A DNA stretch of 38,852 nucleotides from a virus: IMG/VR virus record IMGVR_UViG_3300030099_004535, positions 1-38,852 of that record; one strand, given 5' to 3'. The position numbers and the translations under genes are program-made. The first letter of the stretch is position 1; the number at the start of each line of letters is the position of its first letter. A model generated the notes under the pieces. The model was not told the DNA's origin. It did not search any database and saw nothing but the letters and a program-made list of their open reading frames with translations. Positions 8,185 through 17,600 of this stretch are shown piece after piece.

Positions 8185-9633
8185 ATGAATATCGAAGAAT
8201 ATAATTTTAAAACAGAACCTTACCAACATCAAATAGATACATTGAAGCTAAGTGCAAATGAAAATTTGTATGCTTTGTTTTTGGAGATGGGTTTAGGTAA
8301 GTCAAAAATACTACTTGATAATATTGCCATTCTTTTTAAAGAAGAAAAAATTTCTGGTGCCGTTATTGTAGCACCAAAAGGTGTATTAGATAACTGGGGA
8401 CGTAATGAGATAGATAAACATTTACCTGATGACGTAGAAAGAGAGGTCCTAGTATGGCAACCGAATCACACGCAACGGTGGACCAAGGACTTCAAAAGAA
8501 TGGTAGAAGAGGACAGTACAGGTAAATTAAATATCTTTCTTATAAATGTAGAAGCACTGGCTACAGACAAAGGTTGTAAACATGTAGAACACTTTATGGT
8601 TACTCATGACACCATGCTAGTCATAGATGAGTCTACAACTATAAAAAATCCAAAAGCCAAGCGTACTAAAAATTTAATTAAGTTAGCACCCTTAGCAGAC
8701 TATAGAAGAATACTAACGGGTTTCCCAATAACAAAAGCTCCACTAGACCTATACTCACAATGCTATTTCTTGAGTCCAGAACTTTTAGGCTACAGTAGTT
8801 TCTATGCGTTCCAAGCAAGATATGCAATAACGCAAAGAAAAAGACTAGGTTCACATAGTTTTGACCATGTAATAGGCTATCAACGTTTAGATGAGTTACA
8901 AGACCAACTGCAAAACTTTTCTATTAGATATAGAAAAGAAGACTGCCTTGATTTACCTGAAAAGGTGTACACCAAAAGGTATGTAGATTTATCTGATGAA
9001 CAACTAAAAGCTTACGTACAGATGAAACAAAAAGCTATCATGGAGATAGAAGGCACAACTTTTTCTTCTGTTAATGCACTGACTCAACTGATGAGACTAC
9101 AGCAAGTGGTTGCTGGTAGTCTGAGAGATGATGATGGTCAGGTAATACATCTGAAAAATAATCGACTACAGGCGGTATTGGATATACTGGAAGAGACGGA
9201 TGGTAAGGTTGTGATATTTGCAGTATTCCAGACAGACATAGAAAGATTACAGGAAGAAATAGCAAGAAAATACGGAATAGAATCAGTAGCGACATATTAT
9301 GGTCAAACTCCTCAAAATGAACGTCAAGATATAATTTCACGCTTTCAGGACCCTGAGAGCGATTTAAAGTATTTTATCTCAAACCCTCATACTGGTGGTA
9401 GAGGTATCACACTTACAGAAGCAAAAGTTCTAATCTTTTATTCGAATAGTTATGACCTAGAGCTAAGAATACAAGCAGAAGACAGAATACACCGTATCGG
9501 TCAAAACCACAGTTGTACTTACATAGATTTAGTATCTAAAAATACTGTTGATGAAAAAATACTTGACTCTCTTTTAAAGAAAGTAGACATCAGTAATCAA
9601 ATACTCGGAGAAGTTCGCCAATGGTTTGAATAG
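8185..9633 (+). CDS. SNF2-family DEAD-like helicase/ATPase
   Basis: 482 residues. Two RecA-like domains are visible: motif I EMGLGKSK (36-41), motif Ia VAPKGVLDNW, motif II DEST (147-150), motif III-like LTGFP, and in the second domain TGGRGITL and QAEDRIHRIGQ (motif VI), the signature of SNF2 proteins. Such short phage SNF2 proteins are common; roles proposed include strand displacement, fork remodelling or recombination. ATG has AAGGAG 8 nt upstream. It is transcribed away from the replication operon from the shared promoter region. Confidence 0.92.
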   Translation: MNIEEYNFKTEPYQHQIDTLKLSANENLYALFLEMGLGKSKILLDNIAILFKEEKISGAVIVAPKGVLDNWGRNEIDKHLPDDVEREVLVWQPNHTQRWTKDFKRMVEEDSTGKLNIFLINVEALATDKGCKHVEHFMVTHDTMLVIDESTTIKNPKAKRTKNLIKLAPLADYRRILTGFPITKAPLDLYSQCYFLSPELLGYSSFYAFQARYAITQRKRLGSHSFDHVIGYQRLDELQDQLQNFSIRYRKEDCLDLPEKVYTKRYVDLSDEQLKAYVQMKQKAIMEIEGTTFSSVNALTQLMRLQQVVAGSLRDDDGQVIHLKNNRLQAVLDILEETDGKVVIFAVFQTDIERLQEEIARKYGIESVATYYGQTPQNERQDIISRFQDPESDLKYFISNPHTGGRGITLTEAKVLIFYSNSYDLELRIQAEDRIHRIGQNHSCTYIDLVSKNTVDEKILDSLLKKVDISNQILGEVRQWFE

Positions 9634-9642
9634 ATGTATAAT
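9614..9642 (+). promoter_or_regulatory. Putative promoter giving a leaderless mRNA
   Basis: TATAAT at 9637-9642 with a weak -35 (TTCGCC, 9614-9619) at 17 bp. The ATG at 9649 is exactly 7 nt after the last base of the -10 box, the usual position of transcription start, and no ribosome-binding site precedes it. Confidence 0.4.
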
Positions 9643-9648
9643 TAAATC

Positions 9649-9927
9649 ATGGCACTTAAACCAGATGAAATACTAGCTGAGTTTGGTGTGAATGATAGAG
9701 TTGCATCTGCCATAGAAAAGACCAAGCCTGTTCTAAATGAAGTAAGAACTGAAACTGGAGCGGAAGCTTGGGACATGGTTACAGTATTACTTGTTCATTT
9801 AGCATCACTACACTCTTCGGAAAGACTAGACAAAGACGTTATTATCACTATGCTGTGGTACATGATGTTGCAGAACGAAAACATGCTAGATTCTTTTTTA
9901 GATAAAAAAGCAGAATTATTACACTAA
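9649..9927 (+). CDS. Unknown 92-residue helical protein
   Basis: Predicted mostly helical, with a hydrophobic stretch rich in Val, Leu and Met (VTVLLVHLASL and IITMLWYMML) that may be amphipathic rather than spanning a membrane. Not recognised. It sits directly before the giant protein gene, whose ATG overlaps its TAA (TAATG), so the two are probably co-translated. It lacks a Shine-Dalgarno sequence and may be read from a leaderless mRNA. Confidence 0.65.
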   Translation: MALKPDEILAEFGVNDRVASAIEKTKPVLNEVRTETGAEAWDMVTVLLVHLASLHSSERLDKDVIITMLWYMMLQNENMLDSFLDKKAELLH

Positions 9928-12900
9928 TGGTAGATGAAGTAGAAGAAAAGTCGGCTATCGACAACGACGACGTTTTAAGTAGGTTTGGCAAAGCTTTACA
10001 GTTTGGTTTAGACCAACCGCTTGAAAGAATAGCAGATACTTTTAAGGTATTTGGTTTTACTGACACCGAAAAATTTCTTAGAGACTTAACAGAAGAACCT
10101 GAAAACTATATCTCCGCTGCAGAAAAATTTATGCAGGGTAATGGCATAAATTATGGTTGGGAGTATTTACCCAGAGCAATTGTAGAACAAATAGGTAGTT
10201 TAGCTGGAAATGTTGCTACCAGAGTAGCAGGAGCTGGTATTGGAGGTGCTGTGGCTGGTCCGGGAGGGGCTGTTGCAGGAGCTTTTGCCGCTCCAGTTTT
10301 ATTTGAAGCATTACAAATACTTGGACCAACTGCTTATGAAAGAGCTAGAAATGAAGGTAGAGAACAGCCTACTTTAGAAGATTGGATGGCAATAGCACCT
10401 ACAACTGCTATTAGTTCTTTTTTAGGCTCTCTTGGTGCACAGAACATTGCAAGACTAAACAGCATATCTAAGTTTGGTATCCCCGGAAACATGAGCAGGA
10501 CTACTAGAGGAGTTTTAGAAGAAGGTCTTACAGAAGGTGCTCAATCTCTTGTAGAACAAACAGGAACTACAGCATTTACTAAAAATGGTTATGAGGTAAA
10601 TTTAAGAGATGCTTTGGGTGAAGGTATTATTGGAGCAGGTACTGGTGGTGGAACTAATGCAATATTCGATATTGCTGGGGGTGTGAGTAAACTTAGAAAC
10701 TTCGAACCACAAGATGCTCAATTTAAAGATGAAAACACAAATATTACCGGGGTAGAGCTGATAAAAGGTCAACCAAAATATAAAGATTTGAAAAGACAGA
10801 AAAATGTTTTTAGAGGTAGTGGAGTAGATTATGATGTTAGTAGAACTGACACAGAGTCTCCAATAGATTATCTAAATAGGTTAGATAGAGAATTAGGTTT
10901 AGGGGGCGGTAATTTAACTAGAGAAGACTTAATCCCAACCACCCCAGCACAACTAGCCTTTAACTTAGGTTTAATTACTAATGTAAATCCTTTTGAAAAT
11001 CCATTAGAAAGTTTATCAAATGAACAACAAGAATCTCTTAACAATGCTCTTGATGAACAGTACGCTAATAATAAAGTTGTTAAAATTAATAAAGCCCTTG
11101 AAGACTTAAATTATTTAAGCGACTATCAACGAGCAACAATTGCTGTAGCAATACAAAATGCTGTTGAAGAAGCCCAACAAGTTGCTGGTCTCTATCCTAA
11201 TTTAGATATAACTCAAGCTTTACCAACAGGAACAAGAGCAGGTAAGGAAATTTTGTCAACGGGAAATATAACTGCTTTAAGGGACTTGCCCCCAATAACA
11301 AACATAACTAATCATACCGATTACCGTGAACTTCAAAGGGCTGTAGAGGAAAACCAAAATTTAACTCCAATAGAAGCACAACTTGTATTAGCAAAACAAA
11401 CTTGGGCTAAGGACAAAAGCTACAGTGGTTTAGAAACAGATTTAAATTTAACTTATTACGAAGATAAAACAGGACAGAGGTATCAAAGAACTCCAGAAGA
11501 ACAAGCAGTAATTATTGAAGGAATTAATGATTATTTTAATTACAGTTTTTTATCAGATAAGTATACCCCAGAAACCGGAACTCGAAATTTAGGTTTAGTT
11601 TTAAATTCAGAATTTGATGTAGATAATCCAGACTATGTTCATGTTGAAAGAAGACTTACGCCGGTACTGAATAAAGTTCTTCAAAAATACGTTGACAGAG
11701 GCACAGCAGAATTAGAGTTTAATAGAATAGCAAACACTTTTCCGGTAGCAACTACTTTTAAAAATAACTATGCAGACCTAGATTTAAGAAGACAAGAATT
11801 AGGTTCTAAAGCAAAAGACTTTATAACGCAGTTAAATGATTATTTTGGAAACTTGATTATAACTGAGAATATTGAAGATGCTGGATACGGCAGTGACATA
11901 GAAATAGCGAGAGTCAAAAAAATAAGTGACTATCCTGAATTTTATACTATGGGAGGTCTATTTTCGTCAACCAGCAGCCCTGAGACTCAGCCACTATACA
12001 TAAGACAACTTTTTAAAAAAAATAGACAAAACCAAGAACTTATAGCTCAAATCTATACAGAAGCTTTTAATCCACTTGCTGACCAATCATTTATGCGTTA
12101 CACAATGGACTTGAAAACACTGCAAGGAGTATTTAATGATAGTACTACAGGAATTGATACTTATAAATTTTTAAATGCCAGAGTAAATTATTTTTCTCTT
12201 CCCCGTGAACCTGAAGGCACATCTTTCAATAAGCTACAAGAAGCTCTAAGACAAGAAGTTATAAATGCTTTTGATAATTATGTTACTAATCCAGCTATAA
12301 GAGAATCTGCGGAGAAAATCATAACCGATAATTTTAACAAAGCTAAATATTTTAGAACTAGAAACGAAATTCAAAAAAACTTTGATGAGGCTTTTATAAA
12401 AACTTATTTTGATGATGCTGAAATGGAGAACGTTGTAAACACCGAACTTAACGAAATAATAGATAGTGCTTTACAAGAAGTAGCTACAACAAACCCCCAA
12501 CTTGCTCAAGAACTGCAAAATAAAGCAAATGAAATTTTAAATAACGAAGACCTTGATGTAATAAGCGGAATATTGAATAGCGTAAAATACAGCACTAAAA
12601 GGTATATGGAAGAACACCCGGCTGAGTTTAGAGGTAGCCCAGAAGACGGTCCAGTGCCTCCAGAAGTAGTTAAAGAAAGAATACAAGCTATTGTGCAAAA
12701 TGAAGTTTCAGGTTCACGTCCTTTTACTAAAAACTTTGGCTTTTTAACCAACGCTATAAAACAACTAGCTTTAAAAGAAAGATACGAGCCCAATGCGGGA
12801 GTAAAAATAGGTAGAGACCAAGACGTATCTAAACCTGACTATTGGCAGTTTTTAGAAAGAACTTCTCCGGAACTATTTCAAGTAGTGGATAGATTAGGTC

Positions 12901-15587
12901 TTCAAGAATATGGTGATGTAATGGCAGAAGTTGCCATAAAAGAAGCTGGTAATAGACCTTTTGCTACACCTGTCAATCCAGTATTTATGTCTACTTACTT
13001 TATAAATGAGAATATACAAAAGCTAGTTCCCGGTAGACCTTACGATTCTAAAGAGATGCTTAAATTTTTAGTAACTCCACACAAGCAAGAAAAACCAATC
13101 TATCCAACAGATTCAGGCGGTAAAGAAATTCCAGTACTAGGAAGAGATGGACAACCAGTGCTTGATGAACAAGGTCAACCAAGAACTAGAACACAAAGAA
13201 AATCAGAAGATAGGTCATTGACTGCCAGAGAGTTATTTGGAGCAAATAACAACCCAGACATTAATCAAGATTTTTATAACGAAGCGAGGAAAGAAATTGT
13301 AGATACAAACATAGCTAATCTTTTAATTCAAAGAGCTGCAGATAACAGACCAGTAACTAAAGAAGAACTAGAGCTTCTTTTAAATAATGATGCAAACAAA
13401 ACTTTAATGACAGTATCTAGAAAGTCAACAGGTCCACGTAATATTAATGCGGGAATGTTATATGAAACAGGTCACAACGTAGACCCTGTATTATCTGAGT
13501 TAGCTGATGATTATTACACAATACATTTGTTTAACGATTACTCAAAAAGTAAAAATGAAACAGTAAAACAAATGTCAATGACTGATAGTTATGACCTTGG
13601 CAGAATGAATGATAAATATGCTGATAAGTCTCAATCGGGAACCAATAGAAATCAGTACAAAATGGGAGGTCACCCTCCGGGTAGATTTTGGTCAAGGCAT
13701 TATGAAATAGTAGCTAACGTTGGTGAGTTAATGTTAAGGGATTACCAAACTCAACAGCCAATAGATGATGTGACTGGTATCAAAACTTTAAATGAATCTC
13801 AAAATGATTCTGAATATTTTAGAGGCGAGAATGTCAACAGGTTAACAGAAGCCACTTTTCCAATAATGTTAAATAAAGTAAAAGAAAGTCTTAAAAAACT
13901 GTTACCAAATGAATCTCCTGCAGACATAGATGAAATTGTTGATGGAATAAATTCACAACGAGCAGGGATAGAGGAATACAGAGATGCAGATGCTCAACTT
14001 GAAGACTACGTAATTGAAAAGTTTCGAGAGAAACGTGGTTTGGGAGCGACCACACCAACACCAGAACAGAAAATAGTTCTTAGAGAAATAGATACATTTT
14101 TAGATGATGTAATTGATGTCGCTCATCTGGGTCAAGTATATGGTGATGTCGAACCAGATGGAATTAGAACTAATATGGATAAATTAAATAAGTTCTTAGA
14201 TTTTACACAGATGGGCGGCTTTAATGAAATTTTTCCAAATGCACATGAGCTTTCTGATGCCGATATAGATACTAGGATACTAGGTAAAAAGTATATTTCC
14301 CTTAGGGAAGATGTAGACTTAACACCGTCAAATCTTATACATACGCGTATTTCTAGAAGTAAGTCTATAGACGATTTGATGAATATGTATGGAGCAGCTC
14401 TTACTTTGTCCCCAGATAATTTAAAAGGATTGAGAGAAACAATCGGTCTTGTACAAGTTATCGACAATGATGAAACTGGCTCTTCGTATAGAGATATTGA
14501 TTTTAATTTTATAGAAAATATTTATGGTTGGTTGACTAATAACCAAAATTTAACAGGTGCCGATTTAAGTATGGAAAAAGATAACAATTCAGCTGCTAAA
14601 AACTTTTTATTTCATGCAATGATTTTAGATACTATACAAGGCAATCGACCTTTATTAAGAGAAGATGCAGATGATTTTTTCAATAGAATAAACAGAGAAA
14701 AAGATTTACCACCTTATAAATTTTTAAAATCTGTACTGCCTAGCCCAGAATTAAATAGAGACAATCCGCAAGAAGTGGAAAAAGAAGCAAAAAGAATATG
14801 GGGTAACTGGGTCAAAGCGGTTAAAGATTTTGAAAATTATACTCCTGCAATACCATTACTAGCAGCTTTGAAAAACGACCCTTTTTACAAATCTATAACT
14901 AAAGTAGATGAATTAGACCAAATGGACAAAACGTTTGATGACGTTAAGGAGGTTGTTAGTAACACAACACAATCTACTTTTGAAACTCCTTACGTGGGTA
15001 TTGGACAAAATGAACTTGGTTCAACACCAATGAGAGAAGGTTTGGGTCAGTCTTATACTAAAAAATCTGTGCGTATGATGTTAAAAGAAGCTATTGAACT
15101 TGGTGACCCGAATGTATCTCACATTTTAGTACCAACTAGATATGTAAATGAAAAGTATGGACAAATAATGGGAGCACATGAAAACTTTGACAGAGCTAGA
15201 AATGAATTGCAAAACATAGCAGAACAAAATGGTGTGGAGTTACGAATAGTTAATTATGGTGAGGGTACTCCTGACAATTTCTCTCCTTCTAGTAGCCAAA
15301 TTGAAAGAGTAGCTGAAAAATACTCTCGTAGTATAAAAGAAGATTTAATAAACCGTTTTTTAGAGTCTGACTTAGAATTTAATATAGCGAATAACAATCT
15401 TAATGGTATAAGAACTGGTTATCTCTTGCCTTTAGAACCATTTAGAGTTAGAGATGACAGCACACCTTCTGGTTTTAAAATGAAAACTGTGTTTAGAGGA
15501 ATGAAACTCGGTGGTTTCGTAGGTAAAGGTATAGTAGGATTAAGAGATGAGATATACAACTCGCCACTATCAAAATATGTTACGTAA
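9927..15587 (+). CDS. Giant 1886-residue protein, probable internal virion/ejection protein
   Basis: By far the largest gene. Residues about 85-125 form a Gly/Ala-rich hydrophobic zone (GAGIGGAVAGPGG, then AGAFAAPVLF), followed by a pattern (TAYERARNEGREQPT, EEGLTEGAQSLVEQTG) seen in very large polyvalent or internal virion proteins of T7-like and related marine phages. The long remainder is charged and Asn/Glu-rich with no catalytic motif I can name; no lysozyme or transglycosylase signature was found. The C-terminus ends in a GGFVGKG motif. I infer a protein packed in the particle and ejected with DNA, the glycine-rich zone possibly inserting into the membrane. It lies far from the other structural genes. 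Confidence 0.6.
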   Translation: MVDEVEEKSAIDNDDVLSRFGKALQFGLDQPLERIADTFKVFGFTDTEKFLRDLTEEPENYISAAEKFMQGNGINYGWEYLPRAIVEQIGSLAGNVATRVAGAGIGGAVAGPGGAVAGAFAAPVLFEALQILGPTAYERARNEGREQPTLEDWMAIAPTTAISSFLGSLGAQNIARLNSISKFGIPGNMSRTTRGVLEEGLTEGAQSLVEQTGTTAFTKNGYEVNLRDALGEGIIGAGTGGGTNAIFDIAGGVSKLRNFEPQDAQFKDENTNITGVELIKGQPKYKDLKRQKNVFRGSGVDYDVSRTDTESPIDYLNRLDRELGLGGGNLTREDLIPTTPAQLAFNLGLITNVNPFENPLESLSNEQQESLNNALDEQYANNKVVKINKALEDLNYLSDYQRATIAVAIQNAVEEAQQVAGLYPNLDITQALPTGTRAGKEILSTGNITALRDLPPITNITNHTDYRELQRAVEENQNLTPIEAQLVLAKQTWAKDKSYSGLETDLNLTYYEDKTGQRYQRTPEEQAVIIEGINDYFNYSFLSDKYTPETGTRNLGLVLNSEFDVDNPDYVHVERRLTPVLNKVLQKYVDRGTAELEFNRIANTFPVATTFKNNYADLDLRRQELGSKAKDFITQLNDYFGNLIITENIEDAGYGSDIEIARVKKISDYPEFYTMGGLFSSTSSPETQPLYIRQLFKKNRQNQELIAQIYTEAFNPLADQSFMRYTMDLKTLQGVFNDSTTGIDTYKFLNARVNYFSLPREPEGTSFNKLQEALRQEVINAFDNYVTNPAIRESAEKIITDNFNKAKYFRTRNEIQKNFDEAFIKTYFDDAEMENVVNTELNEIIDSALQEVATTNPQLAQELQNKANEILNNEDLDVISGILNSVKYSTKRYMEEHPAEFRGSPEDGPVPPEVVKERIQAIVQNEVSGSRPFTKNFGFLTNAIKQLALKERYEPNAGVKIGRDQDVSKPDYWQFLERTSPELFQVVDRLGLQEYGDVMAEVAIKEAGNRPFATPVNPVFMSTYFINENIQKLVPGRPYDSKEMLKFLVTPHKQEKPIYPTDSGGKEIPVLGRDGQPVLDEQGQPRTRTQRKSEDRSLTARELFGANNNPDINQDFYNEARKEIVDTNIANLLIQRAADNRPVTKEELELLLNNDANKTLMTVSRKSTGPRNINAGMLYETGHNVDPVLSELADDYYTIHLFNDYSKSKNETVKQMSMTDSYDLGRMNDKYADKSQSGTNRNQYKMGGHPPGRFWSRHYEIVANVGELMLRDYQTQQPIDDVTGIKTLNESQNDSEYFRGENVNRLTEATFPIMLNKVKESLKKLLPNESPADIDEIVDGINSQRAGIEEYRDADAQLEDYVIEKFREKRGLGATTPTPEQKIVLREIDTFLDDVIDVAHLGQVYGDVEPDGIRTNMDKLNKFLDFTQMGGFNEIFPNAHELSDADIDTRILGKKYISLREDVDLTPSNLIHTRISRSKSIDDLMNMYGAALTLSPDNLKGLRETIGLVQVIDNDETGSSYRDIDFNFIENIYGWLTNNQNLTGADLSMEKDNNSAAKNFLFHAMILDTIQGNRPLLREDADDFFNRINREKDLPPYKFLKSVLPSPELNRDNPQEVEKEAKRIWGNWVKAVKDFENYTPAIPLLAALKNDPFYKSITKVDELDQMDKTFDDVKEVVSNTTQSTFETPYVGIGQNELGSTPMREGLGQSYTKKSVRMMLKEAIELGDPNVSHILVPTRYVNEKYGQIMGAHENFDRARNELQNIAEQNGVELRIVNYGEGTPDNFSPSSSQIERVAEKYSRSIKEDLINRFLESDLEFNIANNNLNGIRTGYLLPLEPFRVRDDSTPSGFKMKTVFRGMKLGGFVGKGIVGLRDEIYNSPLSKYVT

Positions 15588-15762
15588 GGTCAATGAGTTT
15601 GACATAGAAGTCTACTGCATAGAGAACCCGGAAGAAGATATAACAGAAATGCGTAAAGCTAAAAAGAGAGCAATCTTACAATTATCTGCTACAATACAAG
15701 CTAAACGAATAATAAATAAACTGGTACAGACATGGCACAAACCGCAGACCAAACAGGCATAG
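15547..15762 (+). CDS. Unknown small basic protein overlapping giant gene
   Basis: Up to 71 residues, Lys/Arg-rich and helical, overlapping the giant gene by 41 bp in another frame. A second in-frame ATG at 15577 would shorten the overlap to 11 bp. It also overlaps the next gene by 31 bp. Tight packing suggests a real coupled gene; function unknown. Confidence 0.5.
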   Translation: MRYTTRHYQNMLRKVNEFDIEVYCIENPEEDITEMRKAKKRAILQLSATIQAKRIINKLVQTWHKPQTKQA

Positions 15763-16253
15763 CATCCTTAGGCATGTTGGACCGAATGATGGGTCCACTC
15801 AAAGCAGAAAAAGCTAGAAATGTAATTACAACTATAGGTGATATGACTCCTATGGCTCCCGAAGTACGTAAAATGATGGGTAAAGAACCTATAGGTATGG
15901 GAGACATGTTAATGGCTAGTACAGGTTTGATAATAGGTTTGCCTATAAAAGTAGCTGGGGCTTTAGCCAAAGGCACTGGTGCCTTAGATGAAGCTTTTGA
16001 CATACTTAAAAGTTTTAAAAGCACCGATGATATTGAAGCTACTCTTTCAAGTATGTTTAAAGAAGGCATGAAAAAGAGAGCAGCGGCTAGTGCAGATGAT
16101 GTAGCTAGTCCAGACTTTATAGAAGGCACTAATCTAACTAACAACGCTCAAAGATTACTTAGAAAAGCACAGGACGAAGGACTCGTAAACCGTAACTTTA
16201 GTTTGCAAGTACCTGAAAACTTAAAAGCTGGAGGCTACGTCTACAAAGACTAA
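15732..16253 (+). CDS. Unknown Met-rich protein, partner of giant gene
   Basis: 173 residues with a Met-rich N-terminal half and one hydrophobic stretch (MLMASTGLIIGLPIKVAGAL, around 57-76) that could insert in a membrane. It ends in LKAGGYVYKD, echoing the GGFVGKG tail of the giant protein. Close linkage suggests another particle or ejection protein. Its stop overlaps the next ATG (TAATG). Confidence 0.55.
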   Translation: MAQTADQTGIASLGMLDRMMGPLKAEKARNVITTIGDMTPMAPEVRKMMGKEPIGMGDMLMASTGLIIGLPIKVAGALAKGTGALDEAFDILKSFKSTDDIEATLSSMFKEGMKKRAAASADDVASPDFIEGTNLTNNAQRLLRKAQDEGLVNRNFSLQVPENLKAGGYVYKD

Positions 16254-16381
16254 TGGCTGTCCGCAGAGAGCAGAAGCTCCACATTTCCCGAGCTAAATAC
16301 AAAAAGACTTCACAGGGCAAACGCAATGTGAAGTTTAGCACTATGAATAAGCACAAAAGACGTATGTATTACGGCAGGTAG
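16253..16381 (+). CDS. 42-residue highly basic mini-protein
   Basis: ATG overlaps the upstream TAA (TAATG) and the gene fills the gap up to the oxygenase gene. More than a third of residues are Arg, Lys or His, spread along the chain, so it could bind nucleic acid, for example packaged DNA. Not recognised. Support comes from coupling and fit. Confidence 0.55.
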   Translation: MAVRREQKLHISRAKYKKTSQGKRNVKFSTMNKHKRRMYYGR

Positions 16382-16382
16382 T

Positions 16383-16979
16383 TTGAAACACCCATACTTT
16401 ATACTTCCAGATGTCCTACCAGATATGGTGGTAGACGACATAAAAAACATTGTTTTGAATTACGAAGAAATAGACGGTGGTGTAGGTGGTAATGTGACTC
16501 TGCAAGAAGATGCTAAAGTAGATAATCAAATAAGGAGATGCAAACAACGTTGGATTCCACCTAACGCAGATGACACTAGAAAGATACATAATCTTTGTAC
16601 CGAAATATTTGAAGAAGCAAACAGAAGATGTTTTAGCGTAGATTTAGATAGAGTATTTAATATGTTTTATGCTGAGTATCGAGCAAATGACAAGGGCTAT
16701 TACGCTAAACATAAGGACTCTAACTTAGGTATTAATGGTGAACTGTATGATAGAAAACTTAGCATGACGATACAACTATCAGACTCTGCTGAGTATGAAG
16801 GTGGTGACTTTGTTTTTTATGACGACTTGCATGGTTGGGCACAACCTGAAAAAGAACGCATTAGAAAGAAAGGTGCAGTATTTGTTTTTCCTTCTTTTTT
16901 AGAACATGGTGTAAAGCCTGTAACCAAAGGAGTTAGAAAATGTTTTATTGCTTTTATTGAAGGACCTCAGTGGAGATAA
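16383..16979 (+). CDS. 2-oxoglutarate/Fe(II)-dependent oxygenase
   Basis: 198 residues of the prolyl-4-hydroxylase-like fold. The iron triad is His110-x-Asp112 (YYAKHKDSN) and distal His175 (FLEHGVKPV); Arg185 (TKGVRKCF) should bind the 2-oxoglutarate carboxylate. The start is TTG at 16383; no ATG lies upstream in frame after the previous stop. Such enzymes recur in marine phages, where substrates (protein side chains or DNA bases) are largely unknown. Its neighbours do not point to a substrate. Confidence 0.85.
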   Translation: MKHPYFILPDVLPDMVVDDIKNIVLNYEEIDGGVGGNVTLQEDAKVDNQIRRCKQRWIPPNADDTRKIHNLCTEIFEEANRRCFSVDLDRVFNMFYAEYRANDKGYYAKHKDSNLGINGELYDRKLSMTIQLSDSAEYEGGDFVFYDDLHGWAQPEKERIRKKGAVFVFPSFLEHGVKPVTKGVRKCFIAFIEGPQWR

Positions 16980-16985
16980 TTCAAT

Positions 16986-17026
16986 GGGGCAAAGCGAGGG
17001 AGAAATTGATTAACAAGCTTTGCCCC
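16986..17026 (+). terminator. Inverted repeat after oxygenase gene
   Basis: GGGGCAAAGC (16986-16995) pairs perfectly with GCTTTGCCCC (17017-17026) around a 21-nt loop. It starts 7 bp after the oxygenase stop. No clear U-tract follows, so it may be a weak or factor-assisted terminator or an RNA-stabilising end. The first arm shares GCAAAGCGA with the conserved accessory hairpins, and the loop contains GATTAACAA, also found in accessory leaders. Confidence 0.5.
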
Positions 17027-17073
17027 TAGGGGAGATGTTATAAATTAACTCTGTAATTCTATAACAAATTTTA

Positions 17074-17102
17074 TAGACAATACAACACTTTTCGTAGATA
17101 AT
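17074..17102 (+). promoter_or_regulatory. Promoter for DUF1289 gene
   Basis: TAGACA (17074-17079), 17-bp spacer, GATAAT (17097-17102): five of six consensus bases in each box. The ATG at 17110 lies 8 nt after the -10 box, so the mRNA would have essentially no leader. Confidence 0.55.
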
Positions 17103-17109
17103 CCGGAAT

Positions 17110-17328
17110 ATGACATTGAGATTAGATGGGTCAGTGTCTAATTTGGCTGATAGCCCTTGCACTGGAGTGTGTTCGACGACACAATTTGGACACAAAAGGT
17201 GTAAAGGTTGCGGCAGATACGACTTTGAGATAGTTTCTTCTTATTGGAGTGAACTCACAGAGTTAGAACGTAAACTAATAAACCTAAGAAATGCAGCTCA
17301 AGGTTTCAAAATTAGACATTTACGCTAA
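17110..17328 (+). CDS. DUF1289-family protein
   Basis: 72 residues. The pattern SPCTGVC (Cys17, Cys21), CKGCGR (Cys31, Cys34) and a following helix with Trp is the signature of DUF1289, a small cysteine-rich family common in proteobacteria. Cellular function is unknown; metal binding is likely from the four cysteines. In a phage it is probably host-derived. No Shine-Dalgarno; see the promoter just upstream. Confidence 0.75.
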   Translation: MTLRLDGSVSNLADSPCTGVCSTTQFGHKRCKGCGRYDFEIVSSYWSELTELERKLINLRNAAQGFKIRHLR

Positions 17329-17572
17329 AGACGACCCTCAAAATCTTTTGGCTTATCAAAAGTCTAGGTACCCTGTGCACTTTTTAGATGTTGAATACGA
17401 AGCAGAAATAGAACTTGATGGGGAAATTATTACCCGCCGAGTACACAACTGTTTATCATTTGAAGACGCTTATAGAAAGACAAAAAGGTCTGAGCCGCAT
17501 GGCATTGTCCGCAAAATAACCAACGTTGAAGACCAATCTTTTACAATTTATCGTTATAAATCAAAGGGTTAG
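17291..17572 (+). CDS. Unknown 93-residue protein
   Basis: Overlaps the DUF1289 gene by 38 bp in another frame. Predicted beta-rich with charged surface; no membrane segment or known motif. It could start later, but no better start with a ribosome site was seen. It is the last plus-strand gene before the dyad-rich non-coding region. Confidence 0.55.
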   Translation: MQLKVSKLDIYAKDDPQNLLAYQKSRYPVHFLDVEYEAEIELDGEIITRRVHNCLSFEDAYRKTKRSEPHGIVRKITNVEDQSFTIYRYKSKG

Positions 17573-17600
17573 GGACGAAGGACCACGGACCAAGGACCTA
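17573..17600 (+). repeat. Four tandem heptamers
   Basis: Four head-to-tail 7-bp units (GGACGAA, GGACCAC, GGACCAA, GGACCTA) begin immediately after the stop of the preceding gene and run into the first GACCTAAGGTC dyad. Iteron-like short tandem repeats of this kind often bind an initiator or regulator. Confidence 0.7.

Noticed and set aside
8483-8493. GGACCAAGGAC, also near 17587 and 29370, and GGACCACGGAC near 3886, as a dispersed recombination or packaging motif
   Set aside because: The copies at 8483 and 29370 are in coding sequence, so codon effects can explain them; too few copies to claim a signal.
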